A stretch of DNA of 64,000 nt from Euphorbia lathyris (GCF_963576675.1 NC_088919.1:43670501-43734500), one strand, 5' to 3'. Numbered from the stretch's first letter, positions 34,494 through 46,500 are shown. Translations and numbers: made by a program. Notes: generated from the sequence alone by a model not told the origin.

Positions 34494-36782
34494 TTTCACG
34501 GGCTTAGCATCATGGTATGTCGGAATACGGTGAGTTACGATTGATTGATCGATTCCTGGCATGTCTTCGTATGTCCAAGCAAACACTATTTCGTATTTTT
34601 TAATTATTCTCTCAAATTCTTTCCTCTCTTCAGTAGTTAATTCTTGAGCAATTTGTATAAGTTTAGGATTTTCATCCGTGCCAAGATTGAAAGTTGACAT
34701 TTCTATTGTATTGATTTCAAATGTAGGCATGTTATATGAATGAGAATGCATGGAATGATCACGATCAATATCAAGCAAGTAAGCAAAATCAGAATTCATT
34801 TCATTGATAGTATTGGCGAGTACATCGTCAGATTCAAATAAAGCAGTAATACAATTTTCATTATCGGGGTTCTCGGGTTTCTCATAAGCCTTGGAGGTAC
34901 TGGGCTCGTCCACCGCTCCCACAGTTGCTTCAATAGTGATGACCTGCTCCTCGGCATTAAGATCTAACATCATGATCTCCTCGACGAAACAGCTTGCCTT
35001 TCCTTTGCCCCAATCGGTAACATCATTAAAGATCTCAAAACCTAGCAGAATCTTTCCTTCGGTGCTAGTCCATGACTCGGGAGTCCCCGAATAAACCTTT
35101 TCGTCCCCCTCATTCACAAAATACTTTTTTAGGCCCACCTTTCCTTCACCACTTGTGTTGGACGGACCTCCCAGCTCATATCCCAAACCCCTCCGGGTTT
35201 TCTGACTCTTGAAGTCCGGAAACTCTGGCAACCCTTGATGGTGTGCTCCCAAGCCCATACTAGGGATGAAGCCTCCTTTCATCATCCTCACCACATCGGT
35301 GGTCATGTTAGACTCGTAGATCCCAGAAACTTGGAATCCGGAGAAAAGCTGAGGCTCAATTCCCAATGCTGCCACTGAACTCAATTTCTCAGCTCTGATC
35401 ATCACCATCTCCTCCCCGAAGGGAAATTTAATCATTTGGTGGAGCATGGAGGGCACACCTCCCAACTTGTGGAACCACGGACGTCCCAACAACACGGCAA
35501 ACGTCACCGGTATATCCAGCACAGTGAATTGAGTCTCCTCTTCATGCGGCCCTACTTTCAGCTTAGCCTTGAAGACTCCTTCGATGTGCCTACGACTATC
35601 ATCATAAGCCCTGATCACGGTTTCCGAGGCTGTCAGATCTCCTCTTTCTACTCCCAACTTGGACAAGAGTTTCAACGGGCAAACATTAATGGCCGATCCA
35701 TCATCAACCATCACACAGCTAGTCTTCTTCCCGTTAATTTCAGCTCGGATGTACAAAGGCTTGTTGTGAGCCTTACCCTCCTCCAGGAGATCTTCATCGG
35801 TAAAAGTGATTTCAGTCTTCTTCCGGGCCATAATTGCCCCTACTAACGCTGTCGGCTCAGTGTCGGTAGAAATGACCAAATTTTGCAGCTCCTTCATCAG
35901 ATTCTCACGGTGGTACTTAGAATGGCATAGGACTTCCCACACCGTAGACTTAGCTTGTGTTTTCTTCAACTGCTCGAGGACTTGGTTATCTGGCTTGGGA
36001 GCCGATCCTTCCCCTATTTCTGTCTCAACCATAGGCGACTTCCCTTCGGCCACTCGACCTGATCTTGTCATAACGGCAATTTCCAGCTCATCATCAGATT
36101 CATCCCAAATATTGATAGGAATTCTCCGATCAGCGTCCTCCTCGTCTGAGGAACTTTCCCAAATGTCCACAACCATTAGGTCCATCACGTGAGGGACATT
36201 TGGATTTAAATACAAGGGATCTGCCGATCCATACATAGCCCAACCTATCAATTCATCATAGTTCCGGAGAAACACCCTGCTCATTCTTCTTGCTGCTAAC
36301 GGAATAGCACCTCTCTGTATGCACATGAGCTGCACCTTATCGCTCATCGTTTCATGACATAACTCGTAGCGGTACCTCCACCTCCTAACATAATCCACGA
36401 ATGGTTCCTCGGGGAATTGCCTGATCCTATCTAGATCTTCCAGGGATCCCGCCCATGGAACATACATCTCATATCTCGCCACAAAAGCATCCCTAAGTGG
36501 TATCCAATGACCCATTTCCTCCTCTGATAGGCCTTGGTGCCACAACAAGGCTTCTCCCATGAGGGTTTCCGGGAAATGTTCATGTAATTCACATTGAGGG
36601 AACCCGGCGTCATACATATGGTTGCGGAATAACCTTGCATGCTCAATAGGATCCCGGTATCCACCATACCTAGGCATTGCTAACACCGCTTTAGGTGTCT
36701 CATAGGAGGGCGAGTCCGGTGTTTGTTCCGCAAGCATCCATACTGTATACTCTTTGATAAACCTCTCGTCATCGCGGCCCAA
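34491..36782 (-). pseudogene. middle of the gag-pol polyprotein: capsid-like module 4, protease, G-patch
   Basis: A 763-codon open segment. Residues about 31-180 form a capsid-like (Retrotrans_gag) module: RYGGYRDPIEHARLF, ETLMGEALLWHQGL, LRDAFVARYE, VDYVRRWRYRYE. An aspartic protease follows near 345-440 with VMVDDGSAINV (DDG in place of DTG, usual in this lineage as far as I recall) and the LLGRPWFH flap region. At about 504-536 lies a G-patch-like segment (MKGGFIPSMGLG...RRGLGYELGG), a nucleic-acid-binding motif reported in Tat elements. The segment ends at the TAG just before RT. It is offset by one frame from the preceding segment (frameshift near 36760-36790), so a full-length product cannot be made. 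Confidence 0.85.
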
Positions 36783-37321
36783 TCGCGCTTAATATGCATT
36801 GGGAGAGACATATACCACATCAGCGGCTCCCCCATTAGTGAATTGCAAAACAGGCTAGTGATCTCTTCTTCCTTAAAACCCAAAGGCCCCATGGCCGACA
36901 AGTAGAAGTGAAGATGTTCCATCGGATCCTTGTTGCCATTATACTTACTGACCCTCGGTAACGGACGCTTGATAGGTCCAATCTGCATCGCAGAGCGCTC
37001 TGCGGTCCTGTCCTTAGCTCTCTGGTACTTTTCTAGGAATAAATCTGACAACCGTTCCCAATCATGCTTGCAGGAGTCGGGAAACGAGTGGAACCATCCC
37101 AAAGGCTCGCCTATTAATGAATGGTGGAACCATTGAGCAATCTCGTCCACCCCGAAGGATTCAACAAACATATCGTGCATATATTCGCGCAAGTGCACAT
37201 CGAGATTCTCTCCACCACTAAACAGACTTAATTCTAGCATAATAGTTCGAGACGACCCTTCCCCGGTCTCTTCGGCACTATCTTCATCATACGGTGCTCC
37301 ACCGTCCAACCCTTCATCCAT
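36680..37321 (-). pseudogene. capsid-like modules 2 and 3 of the gag region
   Basis: A 213-codon segment after an acidic linker (YDEDSAEETGEG). Module 2 (residues 29-100, nt 37237-37022) reads LSLFSGGENLDVHLREYM, HHSLIGEPLGWFHSF, WERLSDLFLEKYQ. Module 3 (from residue 121, nt 36961 down) reads RVSKYNGNKDPMEHLHFYL, CNSLMGEPLMWYMSLP, DWAAMTRG, and runs through a frameshift into 36782 (FIKEYTVWML). Both copy the GDP-x2-H / L-x-G-x-A-x2-W / W-x2-L-x3-F-x3-Y pattern of retrotransposon capsids. A TAG at 37331-37333 separates this segment from the zinc-knuckle segment upstream. Confidence 0.8.
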
Positions 37322-37330
37322 CGGTTCGCC

Positions 37331-37969
37331 CTACGGTTCTTTGCCAAGGAAGGACACATATAGACCATTTCCTACATTGCTCTTTTCATCAGAGTCCAAC
37401 AACTCCTCTTCATTTTCCCCAAAGGATTCCACAACCATGATTTCATTCAGCCCAACTCCGATCACGCTCACCCTATGATTAGGCAGTGGATTGCGCCTAA
37501 TGGAAGGGTTCGCTGACGAAGGATCAGCTATCTTCTTCTCCTCAATCAAATCTTGGATCTCATGCTTTAACCTCTCGCAATTCTCAATAGTGTGCCCATA
37601 ATTACTGTGGAACTCGCAGTATCCCCTTGCCTGTATTTGCTGAGTAGGCGGAGGTTTGTTATAAGGAGTAAGAGCTTTCAACAACCCCTTTTTCTTCAAT
37701 CATTCGAAAACTTTTGCGTAGGTCTGATCAAATTTGGCGAACCGCCTCTTTTCGATAGCATTAAGATCAAGCACTTTCACTGCTGCAGATTCTGCACTCG
37801 CACTTGGCCCTCCGGCACTATATCCAGACTTCGTCCACTTGGTATAAGCTTTCTTCGGTTCTCCGTCCCCCTCAACTGTCAAGGCGCAGCTATACATCTG
37901 ATTGAAATCGGTAAAAGGCATGTACCGCAGCTCATTCTTAATATATGGCAATGTGTTACCAACTACCAT
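37331..37969 (-). pseudogene. gag: gag of the Tat/Ogre-like element: linker and CHHC zinc knuckle
   Basis: Two segments in one frame, separated by TGA at 37700-37702 where a Trp codon is likely. The first carries the C-terminal capsid region (RMVVGNTLPYIKNELRYM). The second has a knuckle CEFHSNYGHTIENC (about 37627-37585), which is C-x2-H-x4-H-x4-C with His in the second Cys position, followed by LKHEIQDLIEEKK. Gag knuckles bind genomic RNA. A frameshift plus TAG near 37997-38004 separates this from capsid module 1. Confidence 0.82.
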
Positions 37970-38001
37970 TCGGATCTGATCCTGCTCAAGCGGCTTCTAC
38001 T

Positions 38002-38838
38002 TCAAAAAACGGCGGCCTTGGCCCTCCATCTCCTCATAAAATCGGAAAAAGATTTCCTGGCCTGCTGCTTAGTGCTCTCTAGCTCCTTCAGAGTAACCTC
38101 AAGCATAGTGTTGAAACTATACTGAGCGATAAATGACTTTGCCAACTCCTTCCAATCTCTTTTCGTAACCATCGGCAACGCATGGAACCATATGAGGGCA
38201 GCCCCCTCCAGATAAGTATTAAACAGCCCCAGGACTTGATCCTCAGTCAGGATCGTGTGCTTCATTACTGTGACATACTGATTCATGTGGGCGGTAGGAT
38301 CCCCAATTCCGTCAAACTTTTTCATGTCAGGAAGTCGAAACTTCAAAGGCAAAGCAGTTGCTGACAAACAATTCTTCAAATTATAAAAGTCCTGACTTCC
38401 GGAGCTTCCCCCACGCAGATCCTGCACCTCCTGAGTGATGTACTGCTTCCACTCCTCTTCCTTAGCCTTCTCTTTCTCGAGCTGTTTCCGGATATAGTCC
38501 TGATAGTCATCCTCGTTCCCAAAGCGAGGACCAGTGTCTACCTCATTCTCAGTGCGTTTACTTCCACTCTTGTTATCCTTCAACGCCAACTCAACTAGTT
38601 GGGCCAAAATTGCGGCCAACTGATCATTGATATTGTTCACAGAATTTTCTAATTCAGCCACCTTTTCATCGGTCACAGACATATTGGCAGAAGACTGAGT
38701 ATACTCGGACGAAAATGATTCAGAAGCCACAACTGCCGATTCAGAACTGTCTATCTGTAGCTGATCAAACTGCCTGACTAGCCGGTTACTCTCGCGAAAC
38801 CACAACCGCTTAATGATGAAGTCTGCGTGAACGGTCAT
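38002..38838 (-). pseudogene. gag: gag of the Tat/Ogre-like element: N-terminus and capsid module 1
   Basis: 278 codons. The first 160 residues are hydrophilic with a probable coiled coil (VAELENSVNNINDQLAAILAQ; KQLEKEKAKEEEWKQYI). Capsid module 1 (residues 166-278, nt 38343-38005) reads DMKKFDGIGDPTAHMNQY, TYLEGAALIWFHALP, DWKELAKSFIAQY and SFSDFMRRWRAKA. It ends at a TGA created by a one-base frameshift. The ATG at 38838 is preceded by a 1.9-kb leader without an ORF, so no additional Ogre-type ORF1 is seen. Confidence 0.85.
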
Positions 38839-40753
38839 CCATTAGTATGTATGCATGATTTTATATGCATGATTCGTGGTGTGTGCGTTTATTTATTTAC
38901 GGATATATAAGATAAGAAGAACAAACGTCAGTCTAATTACACGTATCACAGCATCTCTCTTCCACCCTTATTCCTCCACACACTCGATGGTCCAAGTCTC
39001 TTTCCTAGGATTTTGGTTTGGGGCTCACATGGCGATCCAGGGGACGCGTGATGCCGTCGATTATCGCGGAAAAGTAAATCATCCATCAGACAATACAGTT
39101 CGTTTTGACGTATCAACGTTCAGTGACTAAGATATCAACCAAGTTGGATTGTCCTTTCGGAATAACTCGTCTTTTGTCATTTTGCGAGACGCAATAATTC
39201 GGGTTTTGACTCCCTTTGAGCGCATCTCGGATTTTATACGCGGTTCGAGTTATTCTTTTGGTTCAATCGTTCGTTATTGACAATGACTCGTTCCCTTTTA
39301 TTCGCGTGGGTTCGTGTCTCGATTTTTGGATTACGATGGGATCTTTTGGATCTATCGAGAGACGTAACCACGTTTTTATTTAGTGATGAAATCACTTTTG
39401 GATTTTTATTTTAGGGAACGGACTCATCGCGTAACGTGTTTGTTTCTAGCGTAAAGAATCCGTTTGCTCGTTTTGGCTACGTGAAAAGACGGCGAGTCTT
39501 ATTCGAGCGCACGATAATCTTTCGGCTATTAACAACTCTTTATTTCTTCCAATTTACGGGATATACCATCCTAGCGTGGTTATAGAAAATCAACGTTTCG
39601 TTGAATCGCATGTTTATTCGAAGCAGGGATATCACCGTTCTTTTTCATTTAGGCACGAGTTAAGCAAACGCGCATATCGGGCCATATTTCTTGTAGTTTT
39701 GGTAACGGTCGAAATGATCGAGTCGTTAGTCAAACCCACAGTCTCGTCCATATGGTGCAATTATGCGGTTTAGCTTAATTCGTCTTTGTGATTTTAAATG
39801 GTGTATACATTCGTTCGAGGCATGTATTCAACGACATTGGTTCGTTTTCTTTAACTACTCTCGGGATTGACATATATCGTAGATACGGAATGATTTTGGT
39901 CGTTCGTTTATTTTTGTTTTTAGTCACTTTCGCGGATACATCCATTTCTCTCAAGAACAACACAAGGCGTAATGTAAGAGTTTGTTTTTCATTCGAAAGG
40001 GACGGGCCATGTTTATGAAACTCTTTATGTTACAACGAGGTTGTTCAAAACAGAAATGTTCTTCGTTTTCATTTCGTCATGATTTCGCTTTATCCCAACG
40101 TATTTAAAGAATGTGGATAACGGTTATCGTTAATATAGTCTTTTGAATCGAGATATAACTATCCTTAACATCAAACCGACTTGTACTAATACGTGCTTAC
40201 GTCACAACGTATTTCCTGAACATGTGCCTTCTTCGGGACACGGAAAGGGACCAGGCAGGTCGCACAAGTTCATTCATACAAGATGACTAAGTCGTCTTTA
40301 GTTTGAATCGTTTCGATGTTTTTGGGGTAGTTTATATATCGGTTTAAGAGTATATATTAACGTATCGTTTTATTTTCTTTACATATTTTAGATTTAGACA
40401 CGTATCATGGCAATTTGAAAACACGAACTGATTCATTCATCACATCAAAAATGGTAACGGGTAATCCTATGGCAACTTCTAAGGCTACTATATGCTGACA
40501 CGGCTGATCGCGGGACCTCACAGGACCGCACAAATTCGCCCCTAACGAATGGATGGGGACCCTTTGGCGCCTTACTGTAAGGGGGAACTTACACTAGCCT
40601 CTTTCGAGCGACGAATGGACTCTCGCTAGAGGTTTCACGGAAATTACCCAAAAGGTTTGCAATAATGCTTATGAATGCATACGAAAAGAAATAATACGAT
40701 CCGTCCCCATTAAGAGCTTAATACACGCCTTCCGGAATCAAATTTCTCGCTTC
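38839..40753 (-). other. 5' leader of the Tat/Ogre-like element
   Basis: 1.9 kb between the PBS and gag. Only short, unrecognised ORFs occur on either strand. The sequence is rich in TCG and CGTTT words but shows no tandem repeat. Ogre elements usually have an ORF1 here; none is visible. Confidence 0.65.
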
Positions 40754-40770
40754 CCCAGCAGAGTCGCCAC
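40754..40770 (-). promoter_or_regulatory. primer-binding site of the Tat/Ogre-like element
   Basis: Two bases beyond the 5' LTR the minus strand reads TGGCGACTCTGCTGGGG. From memory this is the type used by Ogre elements (tRNA-Arg); the tRNA match was not checked. Confidence 0.75.
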
Positions 40771-43021
40771 TTGTTAGACAAGGTGCCGAACGGCCTCGCC
40801 TGGGCGGACCGGGGGGTGGACACCTCATGGTGACATAAGCGGTGATTGGCGCCGAAAGCAACCAATCGTGGAATCAAGCTGCTCGGCAGGACCGGAGCTC
40901 GGAGTATGGAAGAGTCGCCACCCACGAATGGGAAAATGAACACCGAGCCCTTGCGGGAGACCGGTGAGGGTTCAAGAAACTTAGGTACGAGCCGAGAAGG
41001 CTAGCTCCTTTCCGGAGAAAGGCTACTAGGCACCCCGACATCGCCCGGTTATGAACCACCGGCCTCCTACTCAGCGTGTTAGGCGATAACGGACTAATCG
41101 CATATTTCTTTAAGTTTAAAATTCATTTGAAACCTTTTCTTTCTTGCTTTGAAAACCGTTTTGAGCATGTTATTGGAAGCCATTTTAGTAAATAATCACC
41201 CATTTTGCATAAATTTAAAGTACGTAGGAGAGAGGGGGATAGAAGAAATGATTGATTTATTTACAGTGTGTTTTGTGCTTTTAATTTACATGCTAAAGCT
41301 CACTCCCCGAAGACAAGTTTATTTACATGGTTCGTACCTTAATCGTCGTTGGAACGATTTAGGTACGTTTCAAAACCCCGTTAATGACGTTCACTCGAAT
41401 CGCCGTTGGAACGACTCGAGCGTTTGAAAACGTTGAGTAAACATTTTTAATCTAAAAAGCGTGATTAAGCATACAAGTCAATTTATTTTGTACAAAAACC
41501 ATTTAGTTAGGAAAACAATTCAAAACTTCATTATTCACAAAAGCAATTTTAATTACAAGGTTCGCTTAATCCGTCGTTGGAACGAATTAAGGTTTTAACA
41601 CGTGATGTTTTAGGAAACGGTTTAAAGTGATAAGAAAACCTTTTATTTACACCTTAGGAATATCTAGAAAAGCTTTAACTTAAACCAACAAATTAAATTC
41701 CCTTTTTATGGATTATTTCCCCTTTTTCATTCAATTAGCCTTTACTTGAACATAATTACAACAATTAATAAATTGAACCTCAAATTCACCCACATCAAAT
41801 ACATTTGAAAGAATATATATATAAGTAGAAAAATAGAGTAAATATATATAGATATACATATGTACAAAAAATGAGTAATAATACCCATTAAAACAAAATA
41901 GAGAAAATGATACACATTAATAAATAAAAATAGTGATGAAAATACTACTAGGTATAATATGTTTTTATTCTAACTAAAAACATGTAAAGAAAATGAATAA
42001 GGTTCATAAATGAGAAAATAGTATTTAACCCCCCCCCCCCCCAAATAGTTTATGATGAGTATATATAGAAAATAACCCTTAATAACCCCCAAAATAACAA
42101 ATGTGTATAATTTAAATGAATTAAATAGGAAATCTATAAATATACATATAATCTTATCAAATCAAGTGGATGAAAAATAATATCTAAACATGTTAAGTAA
42201 ATATATACCAAAAAAATTAAAAATAATTGGAATACATATATTACATAATTATACATATATATATAAAGGACCTAAAGTCTAAAAGTTGAGAAAGGAGGAC
42301 CAAAACAGCATTTTTTACATTTCAGCAGCTTTACCGACGGAAAATCCGTCGGTAAACAGCCTTTAGTGACAGAAAACGTAAAATTATAGAAATGAACCAA
42401 CAGTTTCCAGATTTATTCAAAAGCTTTAGATTAGATCTATTCTATCGTTTTGGGTCCCCGAACTACCAAAATCGGATCATAGTCTATAACGGAGACTCCT
42501 AAAGCGATGTTTTATTTTAAAACGTTACTTAGAAATATTTTTAAAACTTATAATTACAACGTTTTTAATTCCCGAACTACCTTTAAATCGGATCACGGTT
42601 CGTGTTGGGATATTAAAAAGACGAGGTTTTTTATTTCAAAACAAAATCGAATCTTTATTTTAACACGAGACGAAGATAAATAAATACGGGAATTTAAATA
42701 AGACGTGATAAATAAATAAGTAAACTAAATAAATAAAACTTTAGAATAAATAAATAAAATAAATGAAATAAATAAAACGAGTCTAGTCCTCGGATAATAC
42801 CTCAAGATCGGTATCTGACAGTCGAAGTCGGTTGATTCCACGAGTTGTGATTTTCCGGTGTTTTTTGTGTTTTCGATAAAATATTCAACTTTGGAAAATT
42901 TGGATTTTTTGGGAAAAAAAATATTTTCTCCAAAAAATTAACTTTCTCTCTCTAAAAATGTCTAGAGTGAGAAAGCTCCAAAAATTCCTCTCTCCCTCTT
43001 TTCTCTTCCCTCAAATGCATG

Positions 43022-43052
43022 GGGATCCGTGCCTTATATAGGCACGGATCCC
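43022..43052 (-). promoter_or_regulatory. TATA box inside a perfect 12-bp inverted repeat (5' LTR)
   Basis: The arms GGGATCCGTGCC (43022-43033) and GGCACGGATCCC (43041-43052) flank the loop TTATATA. The element-sense TATA is CTATATAAG. This is the LTR that would drive gag-pol. Confidence 0.8.
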
Positions 43053-43058
43053 GGAGAC

Positions 43059-43440
43059 TTTGGGCGACGCCTGACGTCCGCTGGCGCCCAACGTGGGTGG
43101 GGGCGAGCGCCCGACGCCCGTTGGGCGGACGCCCAACCTGCGTTGGGCGGACGCCCAACCTGCGTTGGGCGGACGCCCAACTTCTGTTGGGCGCGCGCCC
43201 AATAGGCGTTGGGCGTCCGCCCAACGGATGTTGGGTGTCCGCCCAACGGGCGTCGGGCGCTCGCCCCCACCCACGTTGGGCGCCTGCCCCACGTCGTTGG
43301 GCGCTCGCTCAACGATCGTCGGGCGCTTGCGCCCAGCGGACGTCAGGCGTGCGCCCCGCGCTGTCGGACGCGCGTCCGACTGTCGTTGGGCGTGCGTCGA
43401 CTGATGCAAGGCGCTCGCACCACGTCGCTGAGCACTAGCG
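43059..43440 (-). repeat. array of GTTGGGCG-type palindromes (5' LTR)
   Basis: The same palindrome family as 26658-26990 but with different unit order and number, including several GTTGGGCGGACGCCCAAC units. It is adjacent to the TATA palindrome. Confidence 0.92.
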
Positions 43441-43581
43441 AGCCGCCCATTTGACGACCGCAACTCCTTCTAACTTCTCTTTTTTATCATATATATTTTT
43501 GGCTTTAAAACTCCCGGAACCAACCGCTTCAACCGTCTTGTTACAGGTTTTCGTCACAGGTCCTCCGACTCGGTGTCTACA

Positions 43582-46500
43582 GCAGTCCATTTGACTTTAA
43601 TTTGATCATTCTCAGAGTATAATAGAATAGCGTTGTTAAAATGAAATTCATTAAAATCAGGTACATAATCTTAATCTTAAAACATAATTATATATCAAAT
43701 AAACTATAAAACAAAATATAAACAAAAAAAATACTCATTCACAACATTCATCCATACATCTGCCTTTGGCAAACGCCTTCTCAACGGATCCAACCAATAA
43801 GCTCTAAAATTTTTCAAATCGATAACTGACAACGTCGAGTGTCCACTGAAAATAATACTATTATTATTTCAAAATAAAGAAAATTACTTACAAAAATATT
43901 AAATAAAATAACTAAAATATTCATACTCTGTATTATATGGATACAAAAAGATAGACTTATCCATTGTGGACATCTTCAATCGATTCATCAACTCATATGA
44001 GCGCTGTCTTACTGTTTTAGAACTTCCAATTGAATAAGTGTAATGAGGATCAACAAAATAAAACAATTTGTCCATTCCTCTTTTCTTCAACAAATTAAAC
44101 AAGTAGCTACATAAAAGTACATAGTCAGAATCAACTACAACTAATATAAATAAAACTATAATATTTCAAAAACAAAATACCTCATATAGAAAATTATAAC
44201 GTTGCAAGTTGTCTCTTCCATATGAACCATAGAATATATATCCTGCCTCAACAATAATTCTTTAGCAGCATGTCCAAACAATTCTTCACCAACAACATAG
44301 CTAACAAAATTGCCTTTCACCAACTCCGAATTAACCCATTTGCACAGACTCTGTAACTTATCTGGAATATTTCTAGGCAAAACTTGCAAATTTACATCCA
44401 CCGCATCTTCTGTCTCCACGTTATCAATTCCATCATCAACAACAAACCTGTTGACAAAACAAACCACCTTAAAACATAAAAAAGGAATAAAATAATCAGA
44501 AACATAAAACCTATGTCCTAAACAATAAGGCATATGTTCTAAAATATAACAAACATTAAAAAACATAAACAAAATATAAAATAATTCTTATCACATACAT
44601 TACTTCAGTATCAAAATTATTCTTCACATCTGCAACATCCACTTTCTCAACAATTTTTTTTGCTTGTGTAGATCCACCTTCAGCTTCAACAAAATCATTC
44701 AACTCTTGACTCAACAAATTAAAATTTGGACAAGAATATTTTTCTTCAGAATTCTTCATTGGAGTTTCACTTTCTCTCTGATCTTTCTTCTCTCTTTTTA
44801 TTCTTTCAACTAAAACATCTATCTCATAAAAAAAATCAGAATTAAGATAAGGATGACTATCTTGACTAGACAAATCACATTCAAAATCTCCAGTCATTCC
44901 TGTATCTTTTTTACTTTCAGCTTTGTTCTCATTAACAACTTCTTCTTTCCCTCCTTCACATTGAGTAACTGGATCTTCATTGCCTCGAGTATATTTACTC
45001 CATAAACTCTTGATCACATTACCCATCTCAACGCTTGTACCATCTTCACCAAAAACAACATTATCTTCTCTCAACATACAGTACATTTCATTAACTTTAG
45101 AACCCAGTTCTTTAGCTAATGATTGGAACTTAGAAAGAAATTCTTGCATATACAAATCCATAATAAAAAACAGGGCACGTTATAAATAATAGTAAGCATG
45201 TTCTACAATTTAATAAGCATGTTCTAAAATTTAATAAGAATGTTCTAAAATTTAAAAACAAAGGAAAAGCTGTAATAACGTACAAAAATTTCTGCTGGTC
45301 CACTAGAAGAAGCTTCTCCACATTCCTTCCTATTGCCTCCTTCAGCATCTTGATTATCTTCATTCCTATCCGCTGCTTCTCTTTGCAAGTTTCCTTCATC
45401 CCCATCCATACTTTCTCTTACCAAATTTTCTCCTACCAATATTCTCTTCAATACAATCCCACTTCCAAATCCCCTTAACTTCTCCAAAGCCATCCTCTTT
45501 TGAATTCGTTCTTTATTCCAAACAGATATCAATGGATAATCTCTTGGATTAACAACATTAGCTCCTTGAAGCCTATCAAAATAACTTATCTAGAAAAAAA
45601 TAACAAAAATGAACAAGTTATACACAAATTAAAAAATAAACAACAAACAAATATTGTCAAACACATAATCAAAAAAAATAAAATTATACTTACCAACAAG
45701 AAAGGAAGGGGGTCTGTGAAAAAAGTAGGACTCCTCTTCCAATCACTGACAGAATCCAACAAATGCTTATATGCAAAAGAACACCAGTCCAGATTTGCAA
45801 TCTCATTAACATTCCGACAATTATAAAAAAATTTATAGTTCATAGCTTGGTTCTTGGTTGAACGAATACAACAATTCACCGCACAGAATACGAAATGCAA
45901 CAAAAACTCATCAGACAATGGTTTCGTCTTCAGATCATTCAACTTGGCAATCACAGTACTATTAATTGGACTTCCACTCTCAAGTCCAAAATAACACCTC
46001 CATTGAGCAAAAAAACTTGAACAATCATCTTCCCCAACATCTTGTGGCTCCTCAATCTCTATACCTCCACAAGGCAAACCATAAACAGCTTGAAAATCTT
46101 CCTTAACAAACTTCAACCCTTCACTATTGTCTAGGATAAGGCTACACCTATCTACATTAAAACTATTGACAAGCCTTTCACAAAAAGAAGCATTATGAAC
46201 ATCTAAACTCAGATCCAAAAAACCACCAAATCCAATCCGTTTAATCGCATCCTTATGAGTCTCCGGAATATCATTAAGAATACCCATAAACTGCTTAGGA
46301 GGTATTCTTTGACCAAGAGCAGTCTTATTCCTTTTAGAAATATTTTCATCATCACCTACACTAACAACCTTCTTCCGCTTCTTTAAAAACCTAGAAGCAA
46401 CAGATAGGTGTCTTGCAAACTTAACTTTCTTTACCTTCCTAGCATCAACATCTTCCTTCAAAGCATCAATAGAAGGTTCAGAAACTTGAGAAGAATCAAA

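Larger units (their letters stand above)
24384..43581 (-). mobile_element. 19.2-kb Tat/Ogre-like Ty3/gypsy retrotransposon, TSD GCAGT
   Basis: LTRs of 2754 bp (24384-27137) and 2809 bp (40773-43581) are flanked by perfect GCAGT (24379-24383 and 43582-43586). The PBS is at 40754-40770 and the PPT at about 27139-27155. Minus-strand gag-pol with an extra archaeal-type RNase H marks the Tat lineage. A plus-strand multi-exon gene lies between pol and the 3' LTR. The element is inserted in a short exon of the copy B Ulp1 gene, between the Asp and Cys of the first protease module. gag-pol carries at least eight stops and two frameshifts, so it is not autonomous. Confidence 0.93.
40773..43581 (-). 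repeat. Tat/Ogre-like element, 5' LTR
   Basis: 2809 bp. It matches the 3' LTR throughout, with scattered substitutions, an extra AT-rich insertion of about 43 bases near 41818-41860, a shorter C run (14) and a differently arranged palindrome array. Confidence 0.93.

Noticed and set aside
38839..40753. Ogre-type ORF1 in the 5' leader
   Set aside because: No ORF of useful length on the element strand; only fragments of about 60 codons without family features.
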